Below are positions 6,653 to 13,831 of a stretch of DNA of 15,066 bases, piece after piece. Positions within the stretch are counted from its first letter, which is position 1; each line of letters begins with the position of its first letter. The notes under the pieces were generated by a model. The model was not told where the DNA came from. It worked only from the letters and a program-made list of their open reading frames with translations, and did no database searches. The stretch spans positions 1 through 15,066 of the forward strand of contig JALWTZ010000330.1 of NCBI GenBank assembly GCA_026993285.1. Direction: 5' to 3'. The position numbers and the translations under genes were made by a program. The stretch comes from Lysobacterales bacterium. Lineage in GTDB: Bacteria > Pseudomonadota > Gammaproteobacteria > Xanthomonadales > S139-57.

Positions 6653-8775
6653 AACAAAAATCCGTACTACCGCTAATTATCCTTGGTACGATAGTACTTT
6701 TCTCCTTTGTCCTCACAGACTGGCTGGTTCGAGAACAGGCAAACCACGCCAACAATCTACATAGTCTCTTTCAACAAACCCGAATCCATTGGCTGCAACT
6801 GGAAAAAACCCTTTTGGCCGAGAATGCTGCCCTGTACAGCGATTATGGTGATAGCCAGCAATGGATACGGCAATTACAGCAGGATTTGGCAATTTTCAAC
6901 AATACATTACCAGAGCAAGCCTCAGCACAAAATGCACTTCAGCGCCTGAAGGGGGATTTGGCCGCCACTGAAGAACGAGTAGAGCATTTTCACACCCAAC
7001 TGGCCATGATCAAGAACTCCACCCAGCAACTACCTCGCTTGTTATCCCGTTATCTGACCCATCATCCACACGGCGAACCTTCACAGACGCCACATCATGA
7101 AACCGATCGTCAATATCTGGCCATGCTTTCCCGTGCAGTGAGTGAGGTGGTATTGGCCAAGACCAGTGGTGATCTGGATCTGGCTCCCTCACTCAAGTCA
7201 CTGATAGACAAAATGCATCAACAACCCCCGCCCTCCTCAATGGACACACCATTCCATCAGCTCTTTTTGCGTCATCTGGAAGTGATCTATCGCACATTGC
7301 CCGGTTTCCTACTGACTTTGGAGAACATTCAGAAACTGCCATTTCTTGATCATCTGGATATATTGCTTTCACGCACAGAACAGGCACAACGCAAGCAACT
7401 GGCATGGATCAGTACCTTGCATGGACTGCTGGCTGCTATCTTTCTGCTGTTGCTGATCTATGCGGGCTGGTTGCTGATACGCATGCAGAAAGAAAACCGG
7501 CGGCTTGAAGCGGCAAGGGAGGCACTGGATATTGCCGTCATTTCCGACACGCTGACCGGCTTGCCCAATCGACTGGCCTGGTCGCAACAAGGTGACGATG
7601 CCCAGGCCGTGTTGCTGATGAACGTGGATCGTTTCAAGCATATCAACGATTTTTACGGCAGCAATGCCGGGGATCAGATCCTGATTCAGCTCACGCGGCT
7701 ACTCATCAGTCAGTTGGATGGCCAACTGGCAGGGCGGCTCTATCGGGTAGGCGGTGATGATTTCGCCCTGCGGCTGCCCAAAGACCATCCGGAATCTCCT
7801 ACGGAACTGGCCAAGCGATTGCTTTTTGCCATTGAGCACCATGATTTCAGTTTCGAGGGCCGCCCGGTGCGCTTGTCGGTGAGTATTGGAATCAGTGAAC
7901 ATGCACCGTTACTGGAGACGGCCGACCTTGCGCTGAAATCCGTGAAGAGGAAACGCACTCGCATTCAGGTCTATCAGGCGGATGAAGGGCTGGAGAAAGC
8001 CGTTGAACATAACCTGCACATGGTGGATGTCATTCTCAAGGCCCTGGAAGACGATTGCGTGGTTCCCTGGTTTCAACCCCTTTTGAACAACCACACTGGC
8101 AGGGTGGACCGTTATGAATGCCTGATGCGAATCGAAATGCCGGATGGCACCGTGCTCACACCCTGGCAGTTTCTTCCAGTGGCACAGGAAGCGCGGCTCC
8201 AGGGGCAAATGAGCCGTGCGCTTTTCCGTCAGGCCCTGCGATACATGAACAGGACCTCGGCCGGGTTTTCCCTCAATCTGTCCATGAGTGACATGGAGGA
8301 CGAAGCGCTGGTCAAGCTGTTTTCCCAAACCTTTTCCAAACAACCAGCGCTGGCTCGTCGCATCACCATTGAAATTCTGGAAACCGAAGATGTGCAGGAC
8401 AACCGCAAGGTAGAGCGTTTTCTGCAACACATGCGGGATCTGGGCTGCACGCTGGCCATTGATGACTTTGGCAGTGGTTATTCCAACCTCAGTCAATTAC
8501 TCAAACTGGGCGTTGATCAATTGAAAATCGATGCTTCACTGATACGCAATCTGGACAGCAGCCCGCAGTCTCTGGCCACGGTACGCGCCATTCTCGAGTT
8601 CGCTCGTGCCGCTCAGGTCAAAACCGTGGTCGCCGAGCATGTTTCTTCCCACCAGATCCAGCGTATCGTGCACGAACTGGGCATCGACTATTCTCAAGGC
8701 TATTGGGTTGGGAAACCCGAACCCGAGTTGCTTCCGGAAGAACTGTTGCAGGCCGAGAAGCTGCAAACCGAGTAG
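6649..8775 (+). CDS. Membrane c-di-GMP phosphodiesterase: periplasmic helical (DAHL-like) sensor, degenerate GGDEF, EAL
   Basis: Inner-membrane signalling protein of 708 residues, probably hydrolysing c-di-GMP. Membrane segment 6-26, periplasmic helical region 27-250, membrane segment 255-277, short coiled linker, GGDEF domain about 296-443, EAL domain about 455-695. The periplasmic region resembles the DAHL sensor domain (VEHFHTQLAMIKNSTQQLP at 111-129). The GGDEF motif reads GGDDF (368-372), the metal-binding Asp is Asn325 (MNVDRFK) and the usual GH before xxGD is GS, so cyclase activity is doubtful. The EAL domain keeps Glu490 (ECL for EAL), Asn543, Glu575, Asp605-Asp606, Lys626, Glu663 and Gln683, so phosphodiesterase activity is likely. 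GTG start at 6649 with AGGGA 9 nt upstream, overlapping the peroxidase stop by GTGA, which predicts coupled translation. Confidence 0.93.
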   Translation: MKQKSVLPLIILGTIVLFSFVLTDWLVREQANHANNLHSLFQQTRIHWLQLEKTLLAENAALYSDYGDSQQWIRQLQQDLAIFNNTLPEQASAQNALQRLKGDLAATEERVEHFHTQLAMIKNSTQQLPRLLSRYLTHHPHGEPSQTPHHETDRQYLAMLSRAVSEVVLAKTSGDLDLAPSLKSLIDKMHQQPPPSSMDTPFHQLFLRHLEVIYRTLPGFLLTLENIQKLPFLDHLDILLSRTEQAQRKQLAWISTLHGLLAAIFLLLLIYAGWLLIRMQKENRRLEAAREALDIAVISDTLTGLPNRLAWSQQGDDAQAVLLMNVDRFKHINDFYGSNAGDQILIQLTRLLISQLDGQLAGRLYRVGGDDFALRLPKDHPESPTELAKRLLFAIEHHDFSFEGRPVRLSVSIGISEHAPLLETADLALKSVKRKRTRIQVYQADEGLEKAVEHNLHMVDVILKALEDDCVVPWFQPLLNNHTGRVDRYECLMRIEMPDGTVLTPWQFLPVAQEARLQGQMSRALFRQALRYMNRTSAGFSLNLSMSDMEDEALVKLFSQTFSKQPALARRITIEILETEDVQDNRKVERFLQHMRDLGCTLAIDDFGSGYSNLSQLLKLGVDQLKIDASLIRNLDSSPQSLATVRAILEFARAAQVKTVVAEHVSSHQIQRIVHELGIDYSQGYWVGKPEPELLPEELLQAEKLQTE

Positions 8776-8808
8776 GGTACAATTCCGCTTTTTCCTGCCA
8801 CCAACTTC

Positions 8809-9711
8809 ATGAAAAACACTTATCCACACTGGCAGTCCGGGCTGCTTTATGCCTTGTTGGCCTATACCCTCTGGGGCCTGCTGCCCGTTTTGTTCAAGTG
8901 GATGGAAGGCTTTTCCGTGTGGGTCATACTGGTTCACCGGATAATCTGGACGGCCGTATTTACCGGGCTGTTGATCGCGCTGGGCCGTTCATGGCCTACC
9001 TTGAAGGCGCTCTGTGTACGAAACAATCTTCGATGGCTGGCCCTGAGCAGTGTGCTGATCGGCTTTAACTGGCTGCTGTTTGTCTGGGCTGTGGATCAAT
9101 CCCGCATCCTGGAAACCAGCCTGGGATACTACATCACGCCGCTGATCAATGTGTTGCTGGGCATGTTGTTTCTGGGTGAAAAAATACATGGCAAGGAATG
9201 GCTGGCATTGATGTTGGCATTCCTGGGTACAGGCTGGCTGGTGCTCAATCATGGCAGTCTGCCGTGGGTTTCCCTTTCCCTGGCCATTACCTTCGGTTTT
9301 TATGGTCTGGTACGCAAGCACCTGGCCGTCAGCGCCCTGCACGGGTTGTTTCTGGAAACCCTGTTCATGCTGCCTCTTGCCCTGCTGGCCCTCCCATGGG
9401 TGGATGGCGGCAGTGCTCACGGGTTTTTGCAGGGCAGCTGGCTGGAACGCAACCAGCTCATGTTGTTGGGCGTGGTCACAACCATTCCCTTGACCGCCTT
9501 TGCCGCAGCCACTCGCCGACTGCCCCTGGCCACCGTGGGCATGGTGCAATACCTGGCACCCACACTCAGCCTGTTGCTGGCCGTGTTCGTCTATGGCGAG
9601 CCGTTTACTCCGGCCCACAAGGTGAGTTTCATGCTGATCTGGGCCGGCCTGGCCGTATACAGCTTCAGCCTGTGGCAGCGCAGCCGAACAGTAGTTGAAA
9701 TGATTGAATAA
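8809..9711 (+). CDS. rarD: EamA-family permease RarD
   Basis: Inner-membrane permease of the drug/metabolite transporter superfamily; E. coli RarD is annotated as chloramphenicol-sensitive protein and its substrate is not settled. It has 300 residues, about ten hydrophobic segments and two EamA halves. RarD signatures: YTLWGLLPVLFK, LVHRIIWT (41-48), IGFNWLLFVWAVDQ, ETSLGYYITPLINVLLGMLFLGE, FGFYGLVRK and VGMVQYLAPTLSLLLAVFVYGE. It starts 33 nt after the EAL gene. A TACAAT (8778-8783) just upstream could be a -10 box, but no good -35 hexamer is spaced to match, and no clear Shine-Dalgarno precedes the ATG. Confidence 0.93.
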   Translation: MKNTYPHWQSGLLYALLAYTLWGLLPVLFKWMEGFSVWVILVHRIIWTAVFTGLLIALGRSWPTLKALCVRNNLRWLALSSVLIGFNWLLFVWAVDQSRILETSLGYYITPLINVLLGMLFLGEKIHGKEWLALMLAFLGTGWLVLNHGSLPWVSLSLAITFGFYGLVRKHLAVSALHGLFLETLFMLPLALLALPWVDGGSAHGFLQGSWLERNQLMLLGVVTTIPLTAFAAATRRLPLATVGMVQYLAPTLSLLLAVFVYGEPFTPAHKVSFMLIWAGLAVYSFSLWQRSRTVVEMIE

Positions 9712-9745
9712 ACAATCATATAGAGTAAAAACTTAATCTATTGCA

Positions 9746-9770
9746 TTAAAAAGCCCGGCGGTTGCCGGGC
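9746..9770 (-). terminator. Intrinsic terminator of the fadN-fadA operon
   Basis: Perfect 7-bp stem GCCCGGC (9753-9759) / GCCGGGC (9764-9770) with a 4-nt loop. On the minus strand it is followed by TTTTTAA (9752-9746). It lies 23 nt beyond the fadA stop. On the plus strand no T-run follows, so it would stop rarD transcription poorly. Confidence 0.85.
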
Positions 9771-9793
9771 CTTGAAGTACTGAAACAGGCCGC

Positions 9794-10987
9794 TCAGCGC
9801 AGGTTCTCGAAAATGCCAGCCGCACCCATGCCGGTACCGATGCACATGGTCACCATGCCATAACGGCCACCGGTACGGGCTAGCCCGTGCAACAGGGTGG
9901 CGGAGCGGATGGCGCCGGTTGCCCCCAGCGGATGCCCGAGGGCGATGGCGCCACCCAGCGGGTTGACCTTGTCCTCGTCCAGCTCCAACTGGCGAATCAC
10001 CGCCAGTGACTGGGCGGCAAAGGCCTCGTTCAGTTCGATCCAGTCCAGATCCGCTTGAGACAACCCGGCCTGCTTGAGCGCACGGGGAATGGCCTCCACC
10101 GGCCCGATACCCATGATCTCCGGCGGCACACCGGCCACGCTGAAGGACACGAAGCGCGCCAGGGGTTCCAGATTGTGCGCCTTGAGCACTTTTTCGGACA
10201 CCAGAAGCAGGGCACCGGCACCGTCGGAAGTCTGCGAGCTGTTGCCGGCCGTGACCGAACCGCGCGCATCAAAGGCCGGGCGCAGGCGGGCCAGTTTTTC
10301 CAGCGAGGTATCCGCCCGCGGGCCTTCATCCACGGCAGGTGTACTTTCCTGAATGCGCACCGTGCCGTTTTGCAAATCCGGCAGGCTGTGCCGCACGGTA
10401 TAGGGGAGGGTTTCGGCCTGAAAATGACCGGCTTCGATGGCGGCCAGTGCCCGCTGGTGGCTGCGCAGGGCGAAGGCGTCCTGATCTTCCCGGCTCACCT
10501 GCCATTTTTGCGCTACCTTTTCGGCGGTGATGCCCATGCCGTAGGCGATGGCCACATTTTCATCGGTGAAGATGGCCGGATTGGTGGCCAGCTTGTTACC
10601 CATCATGGGCACCATGCTCATGGATTCGGTACCACAGGCAATCATCACATCGGCTTCGCCCAGCCGAATGCGGTCGGCGGCCATGGCCACCGCCTGCAGC
10701 CCGGAAGAGCAGAAGCGGTTGATGGTTACCCCGGGGACCTGATCGGGCAGGCCGGCCAGCAGGGTGGAAACCCGGGCCACATTGATGCCCTGTTCGGCTT
10801 CCGGCATGGCGCAGCCGGCGATGACATCACCGATCTGCTGCGGGTCCAGCCAGGGGTTGGCTTCCACAACACCGCGAATGACATGGGCCAGCAGGTCATC
10901 GGGGCGGGTGTGGCGGTAGAAACCTTTTTTTGCCTTGCCCACCGGTGTGCGCAGGGCCGAGACGATATAGGCTTGTTGAATGTGCAT
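9794..10987 (-). CDS. fadA: Acetyl-CoA C-acyltransferase (3-ketoacyl-CoA thiolase)
   Basis: Last step of beta-oxidation: cleaves 3-ketoacyl-CoA with CoA to acetyl-CoA and a shortened acyl-CoA; cytoplasmic. It has 397 residues, the usual thiolase length. Nucleophilic Cys93 lies in NRFCSSGLQAV, His352 in GHPLGATGAIR and the base Cys382 in CIGTGMGAAG; NEAFAAQ is also present. The start at 10987 has AGAGGA about 8 nt upstream. It lies 35 nt downstream of the fadN-type gene in the same operon and is followed by an intrinsic terminator. FadN-FadA pairing suggests a beta-oxidation rather than biosynthetic thiolase, though the substrate chain length cannot be read from sequence. Confidence 0.94.
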   Translation of the reverse strand: MHIQQAYIVSALRTPVGKAKKGFYRHTRPDDLLAHVIRGVVEANPWLDPQQIGDVIAGCAMPEAEQGINVARVSTLLAGLPDQVPGVTINRFCSSGLQAVAMAADRIRLGEADVMIACGTESMSMVPMMGNKLATNPAIFTDENVAIAYGMGITAEKVAQKWQVSREDQDAFALRSHQRALAAIEAGHFQAETLPYTVRHSLPDLQNGTVRIQESTPAVDEGPRADTSLEKLARLRPAFDARGSVTAGNSSQTSDGAGALLLVSEKVLKAHNLEPLARFVSFSVAGVPPEIMGIGPVEAIPRALKQAGLSQADLDWIELNEAFAAQSLAVIRQLELDEDKVNPLGGAIALGHPLGATGAIRSATLLHGLARTGGRYGMVTMCIGTGMGAAGIFENLR

Positions 10988-11022
10988 GCTCGTTTCCTCT
11001 CAGTGACGCTTCAGTTACGCCA

Positions 11023-13386
11023 TCAATTTCGCAGGGGCTTGCCGGTTTTCAGCATGTGGGCGATGCGTTCCTGGGTCTTGGGCATTTGCGCCAGTTCCAC
11101 AAAATGCTTGCGTTCCAGATCCAGCAGCCAGGTTTCATCCACCCGTTCGCCGGCTTCCACCTCACCGCCGCAGATGACCTCGGCAATGCGGCTGCCGATT
11201 TCAAAATCATGCTCGGAGATGAAATGGCCTTCCAGCATGTTCACCAGCACCAGTTTCAGATTGGCAATGCCGGTTTTGCCGGCCACCCGGATGTGACGGT
11301 CGGGCAGGGGCGGGGTATAGCCGGCCTCCGCCAGAAACAGCCCCTGTTGCCGGGCCACATGCAGCACTTCATGCGGGTGGAAAACCACCTTGCTGCACGC
11401 GCCCAGAAAACCCAAGTCGATGGCTTCCAGGGCGGAACCGGCCACCTTGCCCATGGCCACGGTTTCAAACCAGCGCTGCAGGAAGGGGAAGGGATCCACA
11501 TTCTCGGGCAGGGCGGAGAGACGGCGGGCAATCTCCTTCAGGCCGCCACCGGCCGGCAGCAGGCCCACACCCACTTCCACCAGGCCGATATAGGTTTCCA
11601 GCGCCGCCACCACCCGGTCACAATGCATGGTGAACTCACAACCCCCGCCCAAGGCCAGGCCACGGGGCGCGGAAACCACCGGAATACTGCTGTAGCGCAG
11701 GCGCTGGCTGGTTTGCTGGAAGCGGTCCACCATGTCGGTGAAGGCCTCGATCTCACCCGCCTGCAGGGCGGCCAGGGCGCCGGAAAGGTCGGCTCCGGCA
11801 CTGAACGGCTCCTCGGTTTGCCACAGAATCAGCGTCTTGAAGTCTTGTTCGGCCACATTCACCGCCTGGTGGATGCTGTCCAGTACCTCGCGGCTGATGG
11901 TGTGCATTTTGGTCTTGAAGCTCAGTACCGCGGCGCCGTCGCCCTCATGCCACAGGCGTACCGCATCGTTTTCGAACACGGTTTCGCCATAGCTGTAGCG
12001 CTCGGAGATCAGCGGGTCGGGGTAGGGCTGGCGGCGATAGACCGGCAGGCTGCTGCGGTCAATAAACTGTTGCCTGGCCGGGCTGTAACTGCCGTCGGGC
12101 GCATGGGGGCCGTGCTCCAGCGCCATCACCCAGTCAGGCAGCGGCGTGGCGGCCATGGTCTTGCCCGCCTCGATGTCCTCGCCAATCCAGCCGGCGACCG
12201 TCTTCCAGCCAGCGGCCTGCCACAATTCGAAAGGCCCCAGTTTCCAGCCATAGCCCCAGCGAATGGCGAAATCCAGATCGCGCGCGGTATCGGCAATGGC
12301 TTCCAGCTGGCAGGCACAGTAATGGAACAGGTCGCGGAAGCAGGCCCAGAGAAATTGCGCCTGCGGGTGGTCACTGGCCCGCAGGGCGGCCATCTGTTCC
12401 GCCGGTGTGTCCAGTTTCAGCATGGCCTTGACCTCATCGGCCACACCCTTGCCGGAGGGGCGGTAATCACCTTTTTCCAGGTCCAGCACCTCAATGGTCT
12501 TGCCCTGCTTGCGGTAGATACCGCAGCGGGTTTTCTGGCCCAGGGCACCGGCATCGATCAGTTTTTGCAGCCAGCCGGGTACCTGGAAGTAGTCATGCCA
12601 GGGATCGTCAGGCAGGGTGGCCGACATGGTGTGGATTACATGGGCCATGGTATCCAGCCCCACCACGTCCGCCGTGCGATAAGTGGCGCTCTTGGGGCGG
12701 CCGATGCGTGTACCGGTCAACGCGTCCACTTCATCGAAACTCAAGCCAAACCGGGCCGTGTGGTGCATGGTGGCCAGAATGGAGAACACACCGATGCGGT
12801 TGCCGATGAAGTTGGGCGTATCCTTGGCGCGCACGATACCCTTGCCCATGCGGGTAGTGAGGAAGGTTTCCAGCGCGTCCAGCATGGTCGGATCGGTTTT
12901 TTGCGTGGGAATCAGTTCCACCAGATGCATATAGCGCGGTGGGTTGAAAAAGTGCACGCCGCAGAAGCGGGCTTGCAGGTCATCCGGCAGGGCATCGGCC
13001 ATTTTCTGGATGGATAGCCCGGAGGTGTTGCTGGCCAGCCAGGTGCCCTCACCCAGATGGGGGGTGATCTTGTGGAACAGATCCAGCTTCCATTCCATCT
13101 TTTCGGCAATGGCTTCGATGACCAGATCACAATCGGCCAGGGCTGGCAAATGCTCTTCGTAGTTGGCCGGTTCAATGTGACGTAGTGCGGCTGGATGCGC
13201 CAGTGGTGGCGGTTTCAACTTCTTCAGGCCGGCCACTGCCTTGCGTGCGGCGGCGCTCTTGTCCGTGCCTTCATTGGCCGGCAGTTCAAACAACAGGGTT
13301 TCCAGGCCGGCATTGGCCATGTGCGCGGCAATTTGCGCGCCCATGACGCCCGCGCCCAGAACGGCGACCTTGCGAATGCTTTTCAT
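11023..13386 (-). CDS. fadN: Fused 3-hydroxyacyl-CoA dehydrogenase / enoyl-CoA hydratase (FadN type)
   Basis: Performs the hydration and NAD-dependent oxidation steps of fatty acid beta-oxidation. It has 787 residues. The dehydrogenase part comes first: Rossmann GAGVMG (11-16), NTSGLS with Asn120, His145 in HFFNPP, Glu157, and FIGNR with Asn196. The hydratase part follows: PFSAGADLS, then GGGCE with Glu584 and Glu604 in GLVEVGVGLLP, matching the two catalytic glutamates of enoyl-CoA hydratase. This order (dehydrogenase before hydratase) is that of Bacillus FadN and the reverse of E. coli FadB. The start at 13386 has CAGGAG 5 nt upstream; the frame stays open to 13431 but that extension lacks support. 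Two genes, fadN then fadA, form the operon. A 26-bp palindrome lies 43 nt upstream. Confidence 0.93.
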   Translation of the reverse strand: MKSIRKVAVLGAGVMGAQIAAHMANAGLETLLFELPANEGTDKSAAARKAVAGLKKLKPPPLAHPAALRHIEPANYEEHLPALADCDLVIEAIAEKMEWKLDLFHKITPHLGEGTWLASNTSGLSIQKMADALPDDLQARFCGVHFFNPPRYMHLVELIPTQKTDPTMLDALETFLTTRMGKGIVRAKDTPNFIGNRIGVFSILATMHHTARFGLSFDEVDALTGTRIGRPKSATYRTADVVGLDTMAHVIHTMSATLPDDPWHDYFQVPGWLQKLIDAGALGQKTRCGIYRKQGKTIEVLDLEKGDYRPSGKGVADEVKAMLKLDTPAEQMAALRASDHPQAQFLWACFRDLFHYCACQLEAIADTARDLDFAIRWGYGWKLGPFELWQAAGWKTVAGWIGEDIEAGKTMAATPLPDWVMALEHGPHAPDGSYSPARQQFIDRSSLPVYRRQPYPDPLISERYSYGETVFENDAVRLWHEGDGAAVLSFKTKMHTISREVLDSIHQAVNVAEQDFKTLILWQTEEPFSAGADLSGALAALQAGEIEAFTDMVDRFQQTSQRLRYSSIPVVSAPRGLALGGGCEFTMHCDRVVAALETYIGLVEVGVGLLPAGGGLKEIARRLSALPENVDPFPFLQRWFETVAMGKVAGSALEAIDLGFLGACSKVVFHPHEVLHVARQQGLFLAEAGYTPPLPDRHIRVAGKTGIANLKLVLVNMLEGHFISEHDFEIGSRIAEVICGGEVEAGERVDETWLLDLERKHFVELAQMPKTQERIAHMLKTGKPLRN

Positions 13387-13428
13387 GGCTTCTCCTGAGT
13401 TGTCAGTGTGCAGACAGGCGGTATCAAA

Positions 13429-13454
13429 CAAACCATACTCTACCGTATAGTTTG
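13429..13454 (-). promoter_or_regulatory. Candidate operator upstream of fadN
   Basis: Inverted repeat with 10-bp arms, CAAACCATAC and GTATAGTTTG, matching at 9 of 10 positions around a 6-bp centre. It lies 43 nt upstream of the fadN start, where an operator overlapping the promoter would be expected. The CAAAC/GTTTG ends recall sites of TetR-type fatty acid regulators such as PsrA, but the spacing differs from the PsrA site. The binding protein is not known from this window; no clear -35/-10 pair was seen. Confidence 0.5.
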
Positions 13455-13537
13455 AGCCGGGCCAAGTGTTCCTGAGCCACCTGCCATGAAAACCATCCGA
13501 TTACCGGGTATTCTAAGCCGTGTTTACAGAGCGAAGA

Positions 13538-13726
13538 CTATTCGAAAGGAGCGTCTTTCCCAGCAAGCCTTGCAGCCATTTGCTGAAGAATTTTCGTTTG
13601 TTCAATAGCTTCCTTGCGAATCCGGAATACCGCAAAGGGGACAATCACCCACAGTACAAAGAACAATAGTGCCGGGATGAGGTAAAAAAGAAATAATCCG
13701 CCCAGTAGAAAGGGGTTTCCATTCAT
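13538..13726 (-). CDS. Small single-pass membrane protein, function unknown
   Basis: 62 residues: a short polar N-terminus (MNGNP), a long hydrophobic segment at about 7-35, then a charged helix FRIRKEAIEQTKILQQMAARLAG. By the positive-inside rule the C-terminal helix should be cytoplasmic. It is probably real: AAAGGA lies about 7 nt before the ATG and a good promoter sits 39-66 nt upstream on the same strand. I do not recognise a family; the shape (one membrane span plus a short charged helix) is shared by several small stress or complex-accessory proteins. It is separated by 151 nt from fadN and by 105 nt from the metal permease gene, both on the same strand, and probably forms its own unit. 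Confidence 0.75.
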   Translation of the reverse strand: MNGNPFLLGGLFLFYLIPALLFFVLWVIVPFAVFRIRKEAIEQTKILQQMAARLAGKDAPFE

Positions 13727-13764
13727 GTCGATTTCCTTTTGCGTGGGTGAAGCCAGATCGCTTC

Positions 13765-13792
13765 ATGTTAGCAAGCTGCGGTAAATCGTCAA
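13765..13792 (-). promoter_or_regulatory. Probable sigma-70 promoter of the 62-residue membrane protein
   Basis: On the minus strand TTGACG (13792-13787, 5 of 6) is followed by a 16-nt spacer and TAACAT (13770-13765, 4 of 6). The expected start near 13758 leaves a leader of about 30 nt with a good ribosome-binding site. Confidence 0.55.
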
Positions 13793-13831
13793 TACACGAT
13801 CTGCCTGCCCGTCTATCCAACGAGCGACTTG

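Noticed and set aside
8778..8783. TACAAT as a rarD promoter -10 box
   Set aside because: No -35-like hexamer lies 15-19 nt upstream, so it was mentioned with the gene but not called.
10055..11296. A 413-codon plus-strand frame opposite fadA
   Set aside because: It is a shadow of the thiolase gene, crosses the fadA-fadN junction, and has low-complexity His/Gly-rich composition with no family resemblance.
10930..13017. A 695-codon open frame on the plus strand opposite the fadN-type gene
   Set aside because: It is antisense to a gene with clear domains and catalytic residues, is rich in Gly, His, Gln and Ala as expected for a GC-rich complement, and shows no recognisable domain.
13387..13431. 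Upstream start for the fadN-type gene at 13431
   Set aside because: The ATG at 13386 has CAGGAG at ideal spacing and begins directly before the Rossmann strand; the upstream start would fall inside the palindromic operator candidate.
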